Source: an uncultured Comamonadaceae bacterium
Lineage (GTDB): Bacteria; Pseudomonadota; Gammaproteobacteria; Burkholderiales; Burkholderiaceae_C
Length of the DNA: 7,031 nucleotides
Direction: 5' to 3'
Assembly: GCA_937871735.1 (NCBI GenBank)
Contig: CALMOI010000371.1
Coordinates: 1-7,031 of the forward strand
In this document: positions 1 to 5,803 of the stretch, piece after piece
Numbering within the stretch: position 1 is the stretch's first letter
Layout: every line of letters begins with the position of its first letter
The notes under the pieces: generated by a model
The model's database searches: none
What the model was told of the DNA's origin: nothing
The model's input: the letters and a program-made list of their open reading frames with translations, nothing else
Position numbers and translations under genes: made by a program

Positions 1-1203
1 GCGGCTGCCCGGCGCTTGCCATGGCACGGCCTTGACGGGCGCATCGCCGCGCAGTTTTTGGAAGCCGTCGACCATGACTTGTTCACCGGCTTTCAGGCCA
101 TCAAGCACCACCCACTTGCCGCCTTGTTGGCCGCCCACTTTGATCGGGCGTGGCTGCACTTTGCCGTCTGCGCCCTCCACCATCACCGAGTCGCCTTGGG
201 GTGAGCGTGTCACCGCTTGCTGAGGCAGTGTGATGGCGTTGCTGGCCTGGGCTTGTTCCAGCCGCACGCGCACGTACAGGCCGGGCAACAGCGTGCCGCC
301 GGGGTTAGGCACTTCGGCGCGCAGCGTGATTTGGCCGGTGGTGGCATCGACCGTCAGGTCAGAAAACAGCAGTTTGCCGGGGCGGCTGTACTCGCTGCCA
401 TCTTCCAGCACCAAACGCACGCTGGCCGCTTGTGCTCCGGCTTGCTTGAGCTGACCGTTGTCCATCGCGCGGCGCAGCTTCATCACTTCGGCGGCGGACT
501 GGGTGAAGTTCACGTACATCGGGTCAATTTGCTGCACCACCGCCAGCGGCGTGGCTTCGCCTTGGCCGACCAGCGCGCCTTCGGTGACCAGTGCGCGCCC
601 AATGCGACCCGAAATCGGCGAGGTCACGCTGGCGTAGTCCAAATTGATGCGCGCAGTTTGCACGGCGGCTTTGGCGGCGGCCACATCGGCTTCGGCTTGC
701 TTGCGCGCGGCTTGGGCTGAAATAAATTCTTGTTGGCTGATGGCCTTGGCTTCGGCCAGCGGTTTGTAGCGGTCAGCTTGGGCGACGGCTTGCATCAAAT
801 TGGCTTCGGCTTTGGCTTGGCTGGCTTGAGCGCTGGCGTAGGCGGCTTGGTAGGCGCTGGCATCAATCTCAAACAGGGTCTGATTGGCTTTGACGTCGCT
901 GCCTTCACGGAACAGACGTTTTTGCAAGATGCCAGCGGCCCGCGCACGCACTTGAGCGGTGCGCGAGGCTTCCAGCCGTCCGGGCAGTTCGCTGATCAAG
1001 CCGACATCGCCGGGCGACACGGTCACGACACCGACTTCAGTGGGGGGCATGCCGCCGCCGGGGCCAGCCGCCGGGGCGCTGCCCTGACCGCAAGCGGCCA
1101 GCAGCAAAGAGACGGCGAGGGCGCTCCACGTCCAGCGCGCAGGCGAGGCGGCATGACGTGAGCGGGCAGGGGGGCTGGCAGGCCGAACTTGAGGTGCGAG
1201 CAT
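1..1203 (-). CDS. acrA: RND efflux pump periplasmic adaptor lipoprotein, AcrA/MexA type (3' end cut by window)
   Basis: This is the membrane-fusion (HlyD/AcrA) subunit that links an inner-membrane RND transporter to an outer-membrane channel for drug export. The frame is open for 401 codons from ATG 1203 to base 1 with no stop. An SD-like AGGA lies 7 nt before the ATG. A lipoprotein signal with lipobox LLAAC puts the acylated Cys at residue 38, after an unusually long N-terminal stretch of about 24 residues. Then come the first lipoyl half (about 85-114), an Ala/Gln-rich alpha-helical hairpin (116-186), the second lipoyl half (SPISGRIGRALVTEGALVG, from 195), a beta-barrel (226-315, containing LLPGLYVRVRL) and the membrane-proximal domain (323-400). 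Family members run about 380-410 residues, so only the tail is missing. The RND transporter gene is expected just beyond the left edge (inference). A divergent AcrR-type repressor with its operator in between supports AcrA rather than another HlyD relative. Confidence 0.93.
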   Translation of the reverse strand, partial: MLAPQVRPASPPARSRHAASPARWTWSALAVSLLLAACGQGSAPAAGPGGGMPPTEVGVVTVSPGDVGLISELPGRLEASRTAQVRARAAGILQKRLFREGSDVKANQTLFEIDASAYQAAYASAQASQAKAEANLMQAVAQADRYKPLAEAKAISQQEFISAQAARKQAEADVAAAKAAVQTARINLDYASVTSPISGRIGRALVTEGALVGQGEATPLAVVQQIDPMYVNFTQSAAEVMKLRRAMDNGQLKQAGAQAASVRLVLEDGSEYSRPGKLLFSDLTVDATTGQITLRAEVPNPGGTLLPGLYVRVRLEQAQASNAITLPQQAVTRSPQGDSVMVEGADGKVQPRPIKVGGQQGGKWVVLDGLKAGEQVMVDGFQKLRGDAPVKAVPWQAPGSR

Positions 1204-1256
1204 GGAAGATTCCTGAAAAATAAGAGACGTGACACGGGTCAAGAGATGATGACTGG

Positions 1257-1286
1257 AGTATACATACATTCATGAATGTATGAAAA
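1257..1286 (-). promoter_or_regulatory. Candidate sigma70 promoter of the efflux adaptor gene
   Basis: Read on the minus strand, TTTTCA (1286-1281, 4/6 to TTGACA) and TATACT (1262-1257, 5/6 to TATAAT) are separated by 18 bp. The spacer consists almost entirely of the operator palindrome, so a bound repressor would block RNA polymerase directly. The predicted start falls near 1250, giving a leader of roughly 45-50 nt before ATG 1203. Assignment is by eye. Confidence 0.6.
1261..1284. promoter_or_regulatory. AcrR/TtgR-type operator, perfect 20-bp palindrome
   Basis: Bases 1263-1282 read CATACATTCATGAATGTATG and are their own reverse complement. From memory, the E. coli acrR-acrAB operator consists of TACATACATT and GAATGTATG half-sites; the same halves occur here at 1261-1270 and 1274-1282, differing mainly in the central bases. 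The site lies between the divergent adaptor and repressor genes, inside the spacer of the adaptor promoter. A weak plus-strand promoter for the repressor (TATACA 1259-1264, 17 bp, GAAAAT 1282-1287) would also be covered, so autorepression is plausible. Operator function is inferred from position and similarity. Confidence 0.85.
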
Positions 1287-1338
1287 TACACACCTCTGCA
1301 AGCGACCCGCTTGCCCGATCTACTGAAAGTTGCCACTT

Positions 1339-1971
1339 ATGGCCCGCTGTACCAAGGAAGATGCTCTCGCCACCCGCCACCGTTTGCTGGATGCTGCGGA
1401 GCGCGTGTTTGCTGAAAAAGGGGTGTCGCGCACCTCGCTCAATGACATTGCGCTGGCCGCTGGTGCCACGCGTGGTGCGATTTACTGGCATTTCAAAAAC
1501 AAGGGCGACTTGTTCAACGCCATGATGGAGCGCGCGACGCTGCCGATGGAAACCGCGCTCTACGACATCGGCTACGACCCGCTGCGTGATCCGCTGGAGC
1601 AAATGGTGTCCACTTTTCTGAGCGCGATGCATGAGATTGTCACCAACGATCGCACCCGCTGTGTGTTCGAGGTGGCAACCTTCAAGGTCCAATACGTGGA
1701 TGAGTTGGTTGCCGTGAAAGAGCGCCAACTGCGCATTCAGGCTGAAATGATGAAGGCGATGGAACGCAGCTTGCAGCAAGCCTGTGCGCTGCGTGGGCAA
1801 TCGCTCACGATGCCTATCAGCATGGTCACTCGCGGCCTGAGTGCCCTGGTTTGCGGCTTGATTGAAAGCTGGTTGATGAATCCGCAGGCGTTTGATTTGT
1901 TGGATGTGGCACGGGCGACGCTGGATGTCTATCTCGGCGGCTTGGGGCTGGCTGCGCCTGCCAGGGTTTGA
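1339..1971 (+). CDS. acrR: TetR-family repressor of the multidrug efflux operon, AcrR/TtgR type
   Basis: A ligand-responsive DNA-binding repressor expected to control the divergent efflux operon and itself. I chose ATG 1339 (210 residues, starting MARCTKEDALATRHRLLDAA) because it matches the usual MARxTKEEA start of AcrR and TtgR and equals the TtgR length; a GAAAG 9 nt upstream may serve as SD. An upstream TTG at 1330 would add only three residues. The TetR_N domain covers about residues 10-60: the helix-turn-helix is around 33-52, with the hallmark GATRGAIYWHFKNKGDLF at 42-59. The remainder is the all-helical ligand-binding and dimerisation domain (TetR_C, MAATS type), where drug binding releases DNA. 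The 3' end is 7 nt from the convergent nasT-like gene; no clear terminator is seen between them. Confidence 0.93.
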   Translation: MARCTKEDALATRHRLLDAAERVFAEKGVSRTSLNDIALAAGATRGAIYWHFKNKGDLFNAMMERATLPMETALYDIGYDPLRDPLEQMVSTFLSAMHEIVTNDRTRCVFEVATFKVQYVDELVAVKERQLRIQAEMMKAMERSLQQACALRGQSLTMPISMVTRGLSALVCGLIESWLMNPQAFDLLDVARATLDVYLGGLGLAAPARV

Positions 1972-1978
1972 CCGCGCT

Positions 1979-2605
1979 TTAGCCCAGCAAGTCCGCCATG
2001 TCCAGCAGGCGCTGAGCGACTTCCGCCACTTTCAGACCCTTGTCCATCGCGGTTTTGCGCAGGCGCTGCCAGGCGGCTTGCTCGGTCAAGCCTTGGCGTT
2101 GCATCAACAAGCCTTTGGCGCGGTCGATGACTTTGCGGTCTTGCAGTTCAGAGCGCGCCTCGGCCAGTTCTTTGCGCAGCGCTTGCTCGTACTGAAAGCG
2201 CGCCACCGCCACGTCCAAAATCGGGCGAATGCGATCGGGCGAGAGTCCAGCCACGATGTAGGCCGACACGCCAGCCGCCACAGCGTCCCGCACATGCGAG
2301 GTGTCGTTGTCATTGGTGAACATCACGATGGGGCGGGGCGCATCGCGTGTGGCCATGACCACGTGTTCCAGCGCATCACGTGCTTCGCTCTCGGCATCCA
2401 CGATGACCAAATCGGGCTGGAGTTGCGTCAGGCGCTGCTCTAAGAAGGTGTCGCCGGGCAGGGTGGCGACCAGGTTAAAGCCGCTTTCCAGCAACCCGAT
2501 GCGCAGCGAGCGCGAGCGTTCGGCTTGCGACTGTGCGTACTCGTCGTTGGGATCGAGTACGTCCAGATCAGGTGCAACGACGACGATGCGCAGGGGCTTG
2601 TTCAT
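1979..2605 (-). CDS. nasT: NasT-like ANTAR-domain response regulator (RNA-binding antiterminator)
   Basis: A 208-residue protein with an N-terminal receiver-like domain (about 5-130) and a C-terminal ANTAR domain (about 150-207). The ANTAR core is KVIDRAKGLLMQRQGLTEQAA, beginning at 158, followed by AWQRLRKTAMDKGLKVAEVAQ. ANTAR proteins bind paired hairpins in nascent mRNA and prevent termination; NasT does this for nitrate/nitrite assimilation operons, usually under control of the nitrate sensor NasS. Asp70 (LVIVDAES) matches the phosphoacceptor and Thr97 the conserved Thr. The conserved Lys near 118 is replaced (SAYIVAGLSP), as in NasT-type receivers, so signalling may not use a kinase. The loop after the first strand is long (residues 12-33). 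No nitrate transporter, reductase or NasS gene is visible, so the target is elsewhere or unknown. No good SD precedes ATG 2605. Confidence 0.88.
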   Translation of the reverse strand: MNKPLRIVVVAPDLDVLDPNDEYAQSQAERSRSLRIGLLESGFNLVATLPGDTFLEQRLTQLQPDLVIVDAESEARDALEHVVMATRDAPRPIVMFTNDNDTSHVRDAVAAGVSAYIVAGLSPDRIRPILDVAVARFQYEQALRKELAEARSELQDRKVIDRAKGLLMQRQGLTEQAAWQRLRKTAMDKGLKVAEVAQRLLDMADLLG

Positions 2606-2645
2606 ATCAAATTGGCACGCAAGAAATATGCCCTTGCGCTTCCCC

Positions 2646-2651
2646 TAAACT
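2646..2651 (+). promoter_or_regulatory. Possible -10 element very close to the tsaD start codon
   Basis: TAAACT (4/6 to TATAAT) ends 9 nt before ATG 2661, which would place the transcription start within a few bases of the start codon. No good -35 is found at 16-18 bp upstream (GAAATA at 17 bp), and no purine-rich SD precedes the ATG. This is compatible with a leaderless or near-leaderless tsaD message, but the promoter call is weak. Confidence 0.3.
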
Positions 2652-2660
2652 CGCCATCCT

Positions 2661-3710
2661 ATGCTGATTTTGGGAATTGAATCGTCTTGCGACGAAACGG
2701 GCGTGGCGCTGGTAGCGTCGGCGGCCACGGGCGTGCCGGTGTTGTGCGCTCACGCGCTGCACAGCCAAATTGAGATGCACCAAGCTTATGGTGGCGTGGT
2801 GCCTGAGCTGGCCAGCCGCGACCACATTCGCCGTGTGCTGCCGCTCACCGATCAGGTGCTGGCCGAGTCAGGTCGCACTTTGGCCGAGGTGGATGTGGTG
2901 GCCTACACACGCGGGCCGGGGTTGGCCGGGGCGCTGCTGGTGGGCGCGGGCGTGGCTTGTGCTTTGGGCGCTGCGCTGGGCAAGCCGGTGCTGGGCGTGC
3001 ATCACTTGGAGGGCCATTTGCTGTCGCCATTTTTGAGCGCCGACCCGCCGGAGTTTCCCTTTGTGGCGCTGTTGGTATCGGGCGGTCACACGCAGTTGAT
3101 GCGGGTTGATGGGGTAGGGCGCTACCAAATTTTGGGCGAAACCATCGACGATGCAGCGGGCGAAGCCTTTGACAAATCCGCCAAGTTGATGGGTTTGGGC
3201 TACCCCGGCGGCCCGGCCTTGTCGCGCTTGGCCGAGCAAGGCAACCCGACAGCATTCAAGCTGCCCCGGCCTTTGCTGCACAGCGGTGATTTGGATTTTT
3301 CGTTCGCCGGACTGAAAACAGCGGTGCTGACACAAGCCAAAAAACTGGGCACTGCGCTGGATGCGCCCGATTCTTCGGCCAAGGCGGATTTGGCCGCGTC
3401 AACTCAAGCGGCCATCGTCGAGGTGCTGTTGAAAAAATCGCTGACTGCGCTCAAGCAAACCGGTTTGAAGCGCTTGGTGGTGGCGGGCGGCGTGGGTGCC
3501 AACCGCGAACTGCGCCAGCAACTGAATGCCGCTTGCGCCAAACTGGCCGTGCGCGTGCATTACCCCGAGCTGCATTTGTGTACCGACAACGGCGCGATGA
3601 TTGCGATGGCCGCCGCCATGCGCTTGCAAGCCGCCGCCGCGCAGCCCACCCATACATACGCTTTTGACGTGAAACCGCGTTGGCCGTTGGATGCCATTGA
3701 CGCAGTTTGA
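2661..3710 (+). CDS. tsaD: TsaD, tRNA N6-threonylcarbamoyladenosine transferase subunit
   Basis: Catalytic subunit (Kae1/Qri7/YgjD family) that, with TsaB and TsaE, transfers the threonylcarbamoyl group from the AMP intermediate made by TsaC to A37 of ANN-decoding tRNAs in the cytoplasm. The protein has 349 residues, close to the usual 335-350. The N-terminal ASKHA-fold phosphate loop ILGIESSCDET is at 3-13, PELASRDH at 48-55 and the metal-binding HHLEGH at 114-119 (His115, His119). SGGHT lies at 140-144, ETIDDAAGEAFDK at 160-172, YPGGP at 181-185 and FSFAGLKT at 213-220. GGVGAN at 276-281 and CTDNGAMI at 307-314 (Asp309, third metal ligand) follow, so all key residues are present. ATG 2661 gives the canonical MLILGIESS start but has no evident SD. 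It diverges from the nasT-like gene across 55 nt and is followed by a periplasmic binding protein gene after 19 nt. Confidence 0.97.
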   Translation: MLILGIESSCDETGVALVASAATGVPVLCAHALHSQIEMHQAYGGVVPELASRDHIRRVLPLTDQVLAESGRTLAEVDVVAYTRGPGLAGALLVGAGVACALGAALGKPVLGVHHLEGHLLSPFLSADPPEFPFVALLVSGGHTQLMRVDGVGRYQILGETIDDAAGEAFDKSAKLMGLGYPGGPALSRLAEQGNPTAFKLPRPLLHSGDLDFSFAGLKTAVLTQAKKLGTALDAPDSSAKADLAASTQAAIVEVLLKKSLTALKQTGLKRLVVAGGVGANRELRQQLNAACAKLAVRVHYPELHLCTDNGAMIAMAAAMRLQAAAAQPTHTYAFDVKPRWPLDAIDAV

Positions 3711-3729
3711 GATGAGAGAGATCTTCCCC

Positions 3730-5007
3730 ATGAAACATGCTCGCCGTTTGGCTTTGAAATCCCTGTTGGCGGCGGTGACGCTGCCTGCCGCATCCGCCGT
3801 GTGGGCGCAAACCTCCGCGCCGATCAAGCTGGCGCTGATCGAAACTTTGAGCGGCCCGTTTGCCAATACCGGCGAGGCGGTGTACCGCAATTTGCTGTGG
3901 GCGGTGGAGCGGGTCAATGCACGCGGTGGCATCAAGCTGCCCGGCGGTGCCCGTCCGCTGGCGCTGGAGCGCTACGACAGCAAAGGCCAAAACGAAGAAG
4001 CCTTGTCAGCCCTGCGCGCAGCGGTGGATGACGGCGTGCAGTTCGTGCTGCAAGGTAACTCGTCGGCGACGGCGGCAGCGCTGATCGAGGCCATCAACAA
4101 GCACAACGAGCGCGAACCCAGCAAGCGCGTGCTGTTTTTGAACTACTCGGCGGTCGAGCCTGGCCTGACCAACGAGAAATGCAGCTTCTGGCATTTCCGC
4201 TTTGATGCCCACGCCGACATGCGCATGGCCGCGCTGATGGACGTGCTGCGCGAAGACAAATCGATGAAAAACGTTTACCTGATTGGGCAAGATTACAGCT
4301 TCGGCCAGTCGGTGCTGCGCGAGGCGCGCAGGCAACTGACGGCGCAGCGCCCGGATGTCCGCATCGTCGGCGACGAGCTGCACCCTGTGGGCCGGGTGAA
4401 AGACTTTTTGCCTTACGTCACCAAGATCAAGGCCAGCGGCGCGCAAGCCGTCATCACCGGCAACTGGGGCAATGATTTGACGCTGCTGGTGAAGGCGGCT
4501 AAAGAAGTGGGTTTTGACGGCAAGTTCTACACCTTCTACGGCAACGCGCTGGGTGCGCCAGCGGCCATTGGTGATGCGGGTATCGGCAAGGTGATTGCCG
4601 TGGCCGACTGGCTGCCCAATGTGCCGGGCGCGCAAAGCGAGGCGTTTTACCAATCGTTTCGCGTGCGTTTCCCCAAGTCTGCTGACGATTACGTCCACAT
4701 GCGGATGCAGTTGCTGATTGAGGCGCTGGCCCAAGCGCTGGAAAAGAGCGCCAATCCCAGCAATGTGGTGGCGGTGGCGCAGAAGTTGGAAAGCGTCAAC
4801 GTCAGCTTGAGCGGCCAAAGCGGCCACATGCGTGCGACCGACCACCAATTCCAGCAGCCGCTGGTGGTGGGCGTGATGGAGCGACTGGGCGCGCCGGGCG
4901 TGAAGTTTGACGTGGAAGGCTCGGGCTACGGCTTCAAGGTGATACGCCAACTCAGCCCCGTGCAGGCCGAGCTGCCAACCACTTGCAAGATGGTGCGCCC
5001 GGCTTGA
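3730..5007 (+). CDS. Periplasmic substrate-binding protein of a branched-chain amino acid-type ABC transporter (orphan)
   Basis: A 425-residue type I periplasmic binding protein (Peripla_BP_6/LivK-like). ATG 3730 was chosen over the in-frame ATG at 3691 because the latter lies inside tsaD, whereas 3730 has a purine-rich AGAGAG 9 nt upstream and starts a proper signal peptide. That signal (MKHARRLALK, hydrophobic core, VWA-Q) should be cut after Ala26; RRLALK is loosely Tat-like. The mature chain opens with IKLALIETLSGPFANTG, has LQGNSSATAAALIEAI (108-122) and VYLIGQDYSFGQ (182-192), and keeps the family-typical GHMRATDHQFQQP (365-377). Cys151 and Cys419 could form a disulfide. No permease or ATPase gene is in view, so it probably serves a transporter encoded elsewhere. 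The ligand cannot be read from sequence; amino acids, amides, urea and aromatic acids are all known in this family. Confidence 0.9.
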   Translation: MKHARRLALKSLLAAVTLPAASAVWAQTSAPIKLALIETLSGPFANTGEAVYRNLLWAVERVNARGGIKLPGGARPLALERYDSKGQNEEALSALRAAVDDGVQFVLQGNSSATAAALIEAINKHNEREPSKRVLFLNYSAVEPGLTNEKCSFWHFRFDAHADMRMAALMDVLREDKSMKNVYLIGQDYSFGQSVLREARRQLTAQRPDVRIVGDELHPVGRVKDFLPYVTKIKASGAQAVITGNWGNDLTLLVKAAKEVGFDGKFYTFYGNALGAPAAIGDAGIGKVIAVADWLPNVPGAQSEAFYQSFRVRFPKSADDYVHMRMQLLIEALAQALEKSANPSNVVAVAQKLESVNVSLSGQSGHMRATDHQFQQPLVVGVMERLGAPGVKFDVEGSGYGFKVIRQLSPVQAELPTTCKMVRPA

Positions 5008-5022
5008 TGGGCTGCTGCGTCC

Positions 5023-5283
5023 TTAGCGTGCGTAGCCTTCGCAGGCTCCGGCGTTAGGGCGGCCACGGCATTCACGCGTCAGGCGGCGGTCGCGCTCGGC
5101 GTGGGTTTCGCCCGAGCCGGTATCGACTCGCGGTCTGGCTGCGTGCTTTTTCTTGGCTTTGGGGCTGGGTGTTGCGGCAACGTCGTTGGCCAGAGCCAGC
5201 GTGGGCAGCGCTAAGCCGCAAATCAAAGTGCTGGTGATGGTGCAAGCCAGCGCCCAAGCGCGCAGCGGGGTGTTGATAGACAT
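5023..5283 (-). CDS. Small secreted basic protein with two C-terminal cysteines, function unknown
   Basis: An 86-residue protein. ATG 5283 is preceded by a strong SD (GGGAGA, 7 nt spacing), so I prefer it over a longer frame that extends upstream. A Sec signal peptide (basic start, hydrophobic core from about residue 9, ALA-ND) predicts cleavage after Ala32, leaving 54 residues. The mature part begins with a Lys/Ala/Pro-rich linker (PSPKAKKKHAARPR) and ends with HAERDRRLTRECRGRPNAGACEGYAR, read in two parts: an Arg-rich segment and a Cys72-x8-Cys81 pair. The two cysteines may form an intramolecular disulfide in the periplasm. I do not recognise a characterised family. It is convergent with the binding-protein gene (15 nt apart) and divergent from rpsO, with its own promoter overlapping the rpsO promoter. 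Confidence 0.75.
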   Translation of the reverse strand: MSINTPLRAWALACTITSTLICGLALPTLALANDVAATPSPKAKKKHAARPRVDTGSGETHAERDRRLTRECRGRPNAGACEGYAR

Positions 5284-5314
5284 GTGTTTTCTCCCTGTGA
5301 ATAAATCGGTGCTC

Positions 5315-5342
5315 ATCATAGTCACAGCGCGGTGGTTGTCAG
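5315..5342 (-). promoter_or_regulatory. Sigma70-like promoter of the small secreted protein gene
   Basis: On the minus strand CTGACA (5342-5337, 5/6 to TTGACA) and TATGAT (5320-5315, 5/6 to TATAAT) are separated by 16 bp. The expected start near 5308 leaves a leader of about 25 nt carrying the SD before ATG 5283. Its -35 element is superimposed on that of the rpsO promoter on the other strand. Confidence 0.7.
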
Positions 5343-5363
5343 CGCTGGCGCTCGGGTTACAAT
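5336..5363 (+). promoter_or_regulatory. Sigma70-like promoter of rpsO
   Basis: TTGTCA (5336-5341, 5/6 to TTGACA) and TACAAT (5358-5363, 5/6 to TATAAT) are separated by 16 bp. The predicted start near 5370 gives an rpsO leader of about 75 nt, long enough to hold the hairpin at 5392-5418. The hexamers are stronger than most others in the window, as expected for a ribosomal protein gene. Confidence 0.7.
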
Positions 5364-5391
5364 CGACAGGTTTTGCATGTCGCAGAACGCA

Positions 5392-5418
5392 CGTTTGGGG
5401 CAGTTCCAGCCCGAAACG
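5392..5418 (+). promoter_or_regulatory. Hairpin in the rpsO leader, candidate S15 autoregulatory element
   Basis: CGTTT/AAACG (5 bp), a G-G mismatch and GGG/CCC (3 bp) enclose a 9-nt loop at 5401-5409. The structure ends 17 nt before the SD AGGAA (5436-5440). S15 represses its own translation through leader RNA structures in several bacteria, but those structures differ between groups, so the assignment rests on position and pairing only. Confidence 0.4.
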
Positions 5419-5445
5419 CAAGTTGTAAATCACCTAGGAAATCAA

Positions 5446-5712
5446 ATGATTGCATCCTCCATCAAGGCTGAGGTCGTCAAGGCCAATGCTCGCAGCGCCA
5501 ACGACACCGGTAGCTCCGAAGTTCAAGTGGCTCTGTTGACCGCTCGCATCAACGAACTGACACCTCACTTCAAGCTCCACGCTAAAGATCACCACGGCCG
5601 TCGCGGTCTGCTGCGCATGGTCAGCCGCCGTCGCAAGCTGCTGGACTACCTCAAGTCCCGTGACGCTGACCGTTACATTGCTCTGATTGCCAAGCTTGGC
5701 CTGCGCAAGTAA
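5446..5712 (+). CDS. rpsO: 30S ribosomal protein S15
   Basis: Primary binder of the central domain of 16S rRNA, which also contacts 23S rRNA in an intersubunit bridge. The 88-residue product (MIASSIKAEVVKANARSANDTGSSEVQVALL at the N terminus, given here as landmarks only) matches the family length of 88-89. Conserved features include the DTGSSEVQVALLTARI segment at about 20-35, HFKLHAKDHHGRRGLLRMVSRRRKLLDYL at about 45-73 carrying the rRNA-binding His/Asp and basic residues, and the C-terminal YIALIAKLGLRK. ATG 5446 is set by an SD AGGAA 5 nt upstream. It has its own promoter and a terminator hairpin, and is followed by pnp as in E. coli and many proteobacteria. Confidence 0.98.
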   Translation: MIASSIKAEVVKANARSANDTGSSEVQVALLTARINELTPHFKLHAKDHHGRRGLLRMVSRRRKLLDYLKSRDADRYIALIAKLGLRK

Positions 5713-5727
5713 TCGGTAGTTTCTGTT

Positions 5728-5774
5728 CGAAGCGCCTGAGTTAGGTTGACTGGCTCAGGCGCTTTGTGCTTTTT
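5728..5774 (+). terminator. Rho-independent terminator after rpsO
   Basis: AAGCGCCTGAG (5730-5740) pairs perfectly with CTCAGGCGCTT (5754-5764), extendable by a G-U and a C-G pair to 13 bp, around a 13-nt loop. A run of five T (5770-5774) follows a few bases after the stem. The short gap before the T run and the absence of a clear pnp promoter suggest partial readthrough into pnp. Confidence 0.85.
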
Positions 5775-5803
5775 ATCGGGGTTTGCTGGGGCGAATACGC
5801 GCT

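Noticed and set aside
217..1161. Two plus-strand open frames (217-720 and 730-1161) across the efflux adaptor gene
   Set aside because: Both lie antisense to the adaptor, whose domains are continuous on the minus strand; their translations are Gly/His/Gln-rich without motifs.
1270..1800. 176-codon minus-strand frame opposite the TetR gene
   Set aside because: Antisense to a complete TetR-family gene, and its far end runs across the operator palindrome; no domain.
1972..1978. Bidirectional terminator between the convergent TetR and NasT-like genes
   Set aside because: The gap is only 7 nt and I see no strong stem followed by T runs on either strand.
1892..2443. 183-codon plus-strand frame spanning the TetR end and the NasT-like gene
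   Set aside because: Antisense to an intact ANTAR regulator and in a different frame from the TetR gene; no recognisable domain.
3691..3729. Upstream in-frame ATG that would extend the binding protein into tsaD by 13 residues
   Set aside because: The added residues would disrupt the signal-peptide start, whereas ATG 3730 has a purine-rich upstream site and a normal basic-hydrophobic leader.
3399..3990. Overlapping minus-strand frames across the tsaD/binding-protein junction
   Set aside because: They cover two confirmed genes on the other strand and have Arg/His-rich shadow composition.
4006..4950. 314-codon open frame on the minus strand opposite the binding-protein gene
   Set aside because: It is antisense to a clear Peripla_BP_6 gene and reads as His/Gln/Arg-rich low-complexity protein without a recognisable domain, typical of the complement of a GC-rich gene.
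5284..5433. Upstream in-frame extension of the small secreted protein
   Set aside because: It would run through the predicted promoter of the gene and place the signal peptide internally; ATG 5283 has a strong SD.
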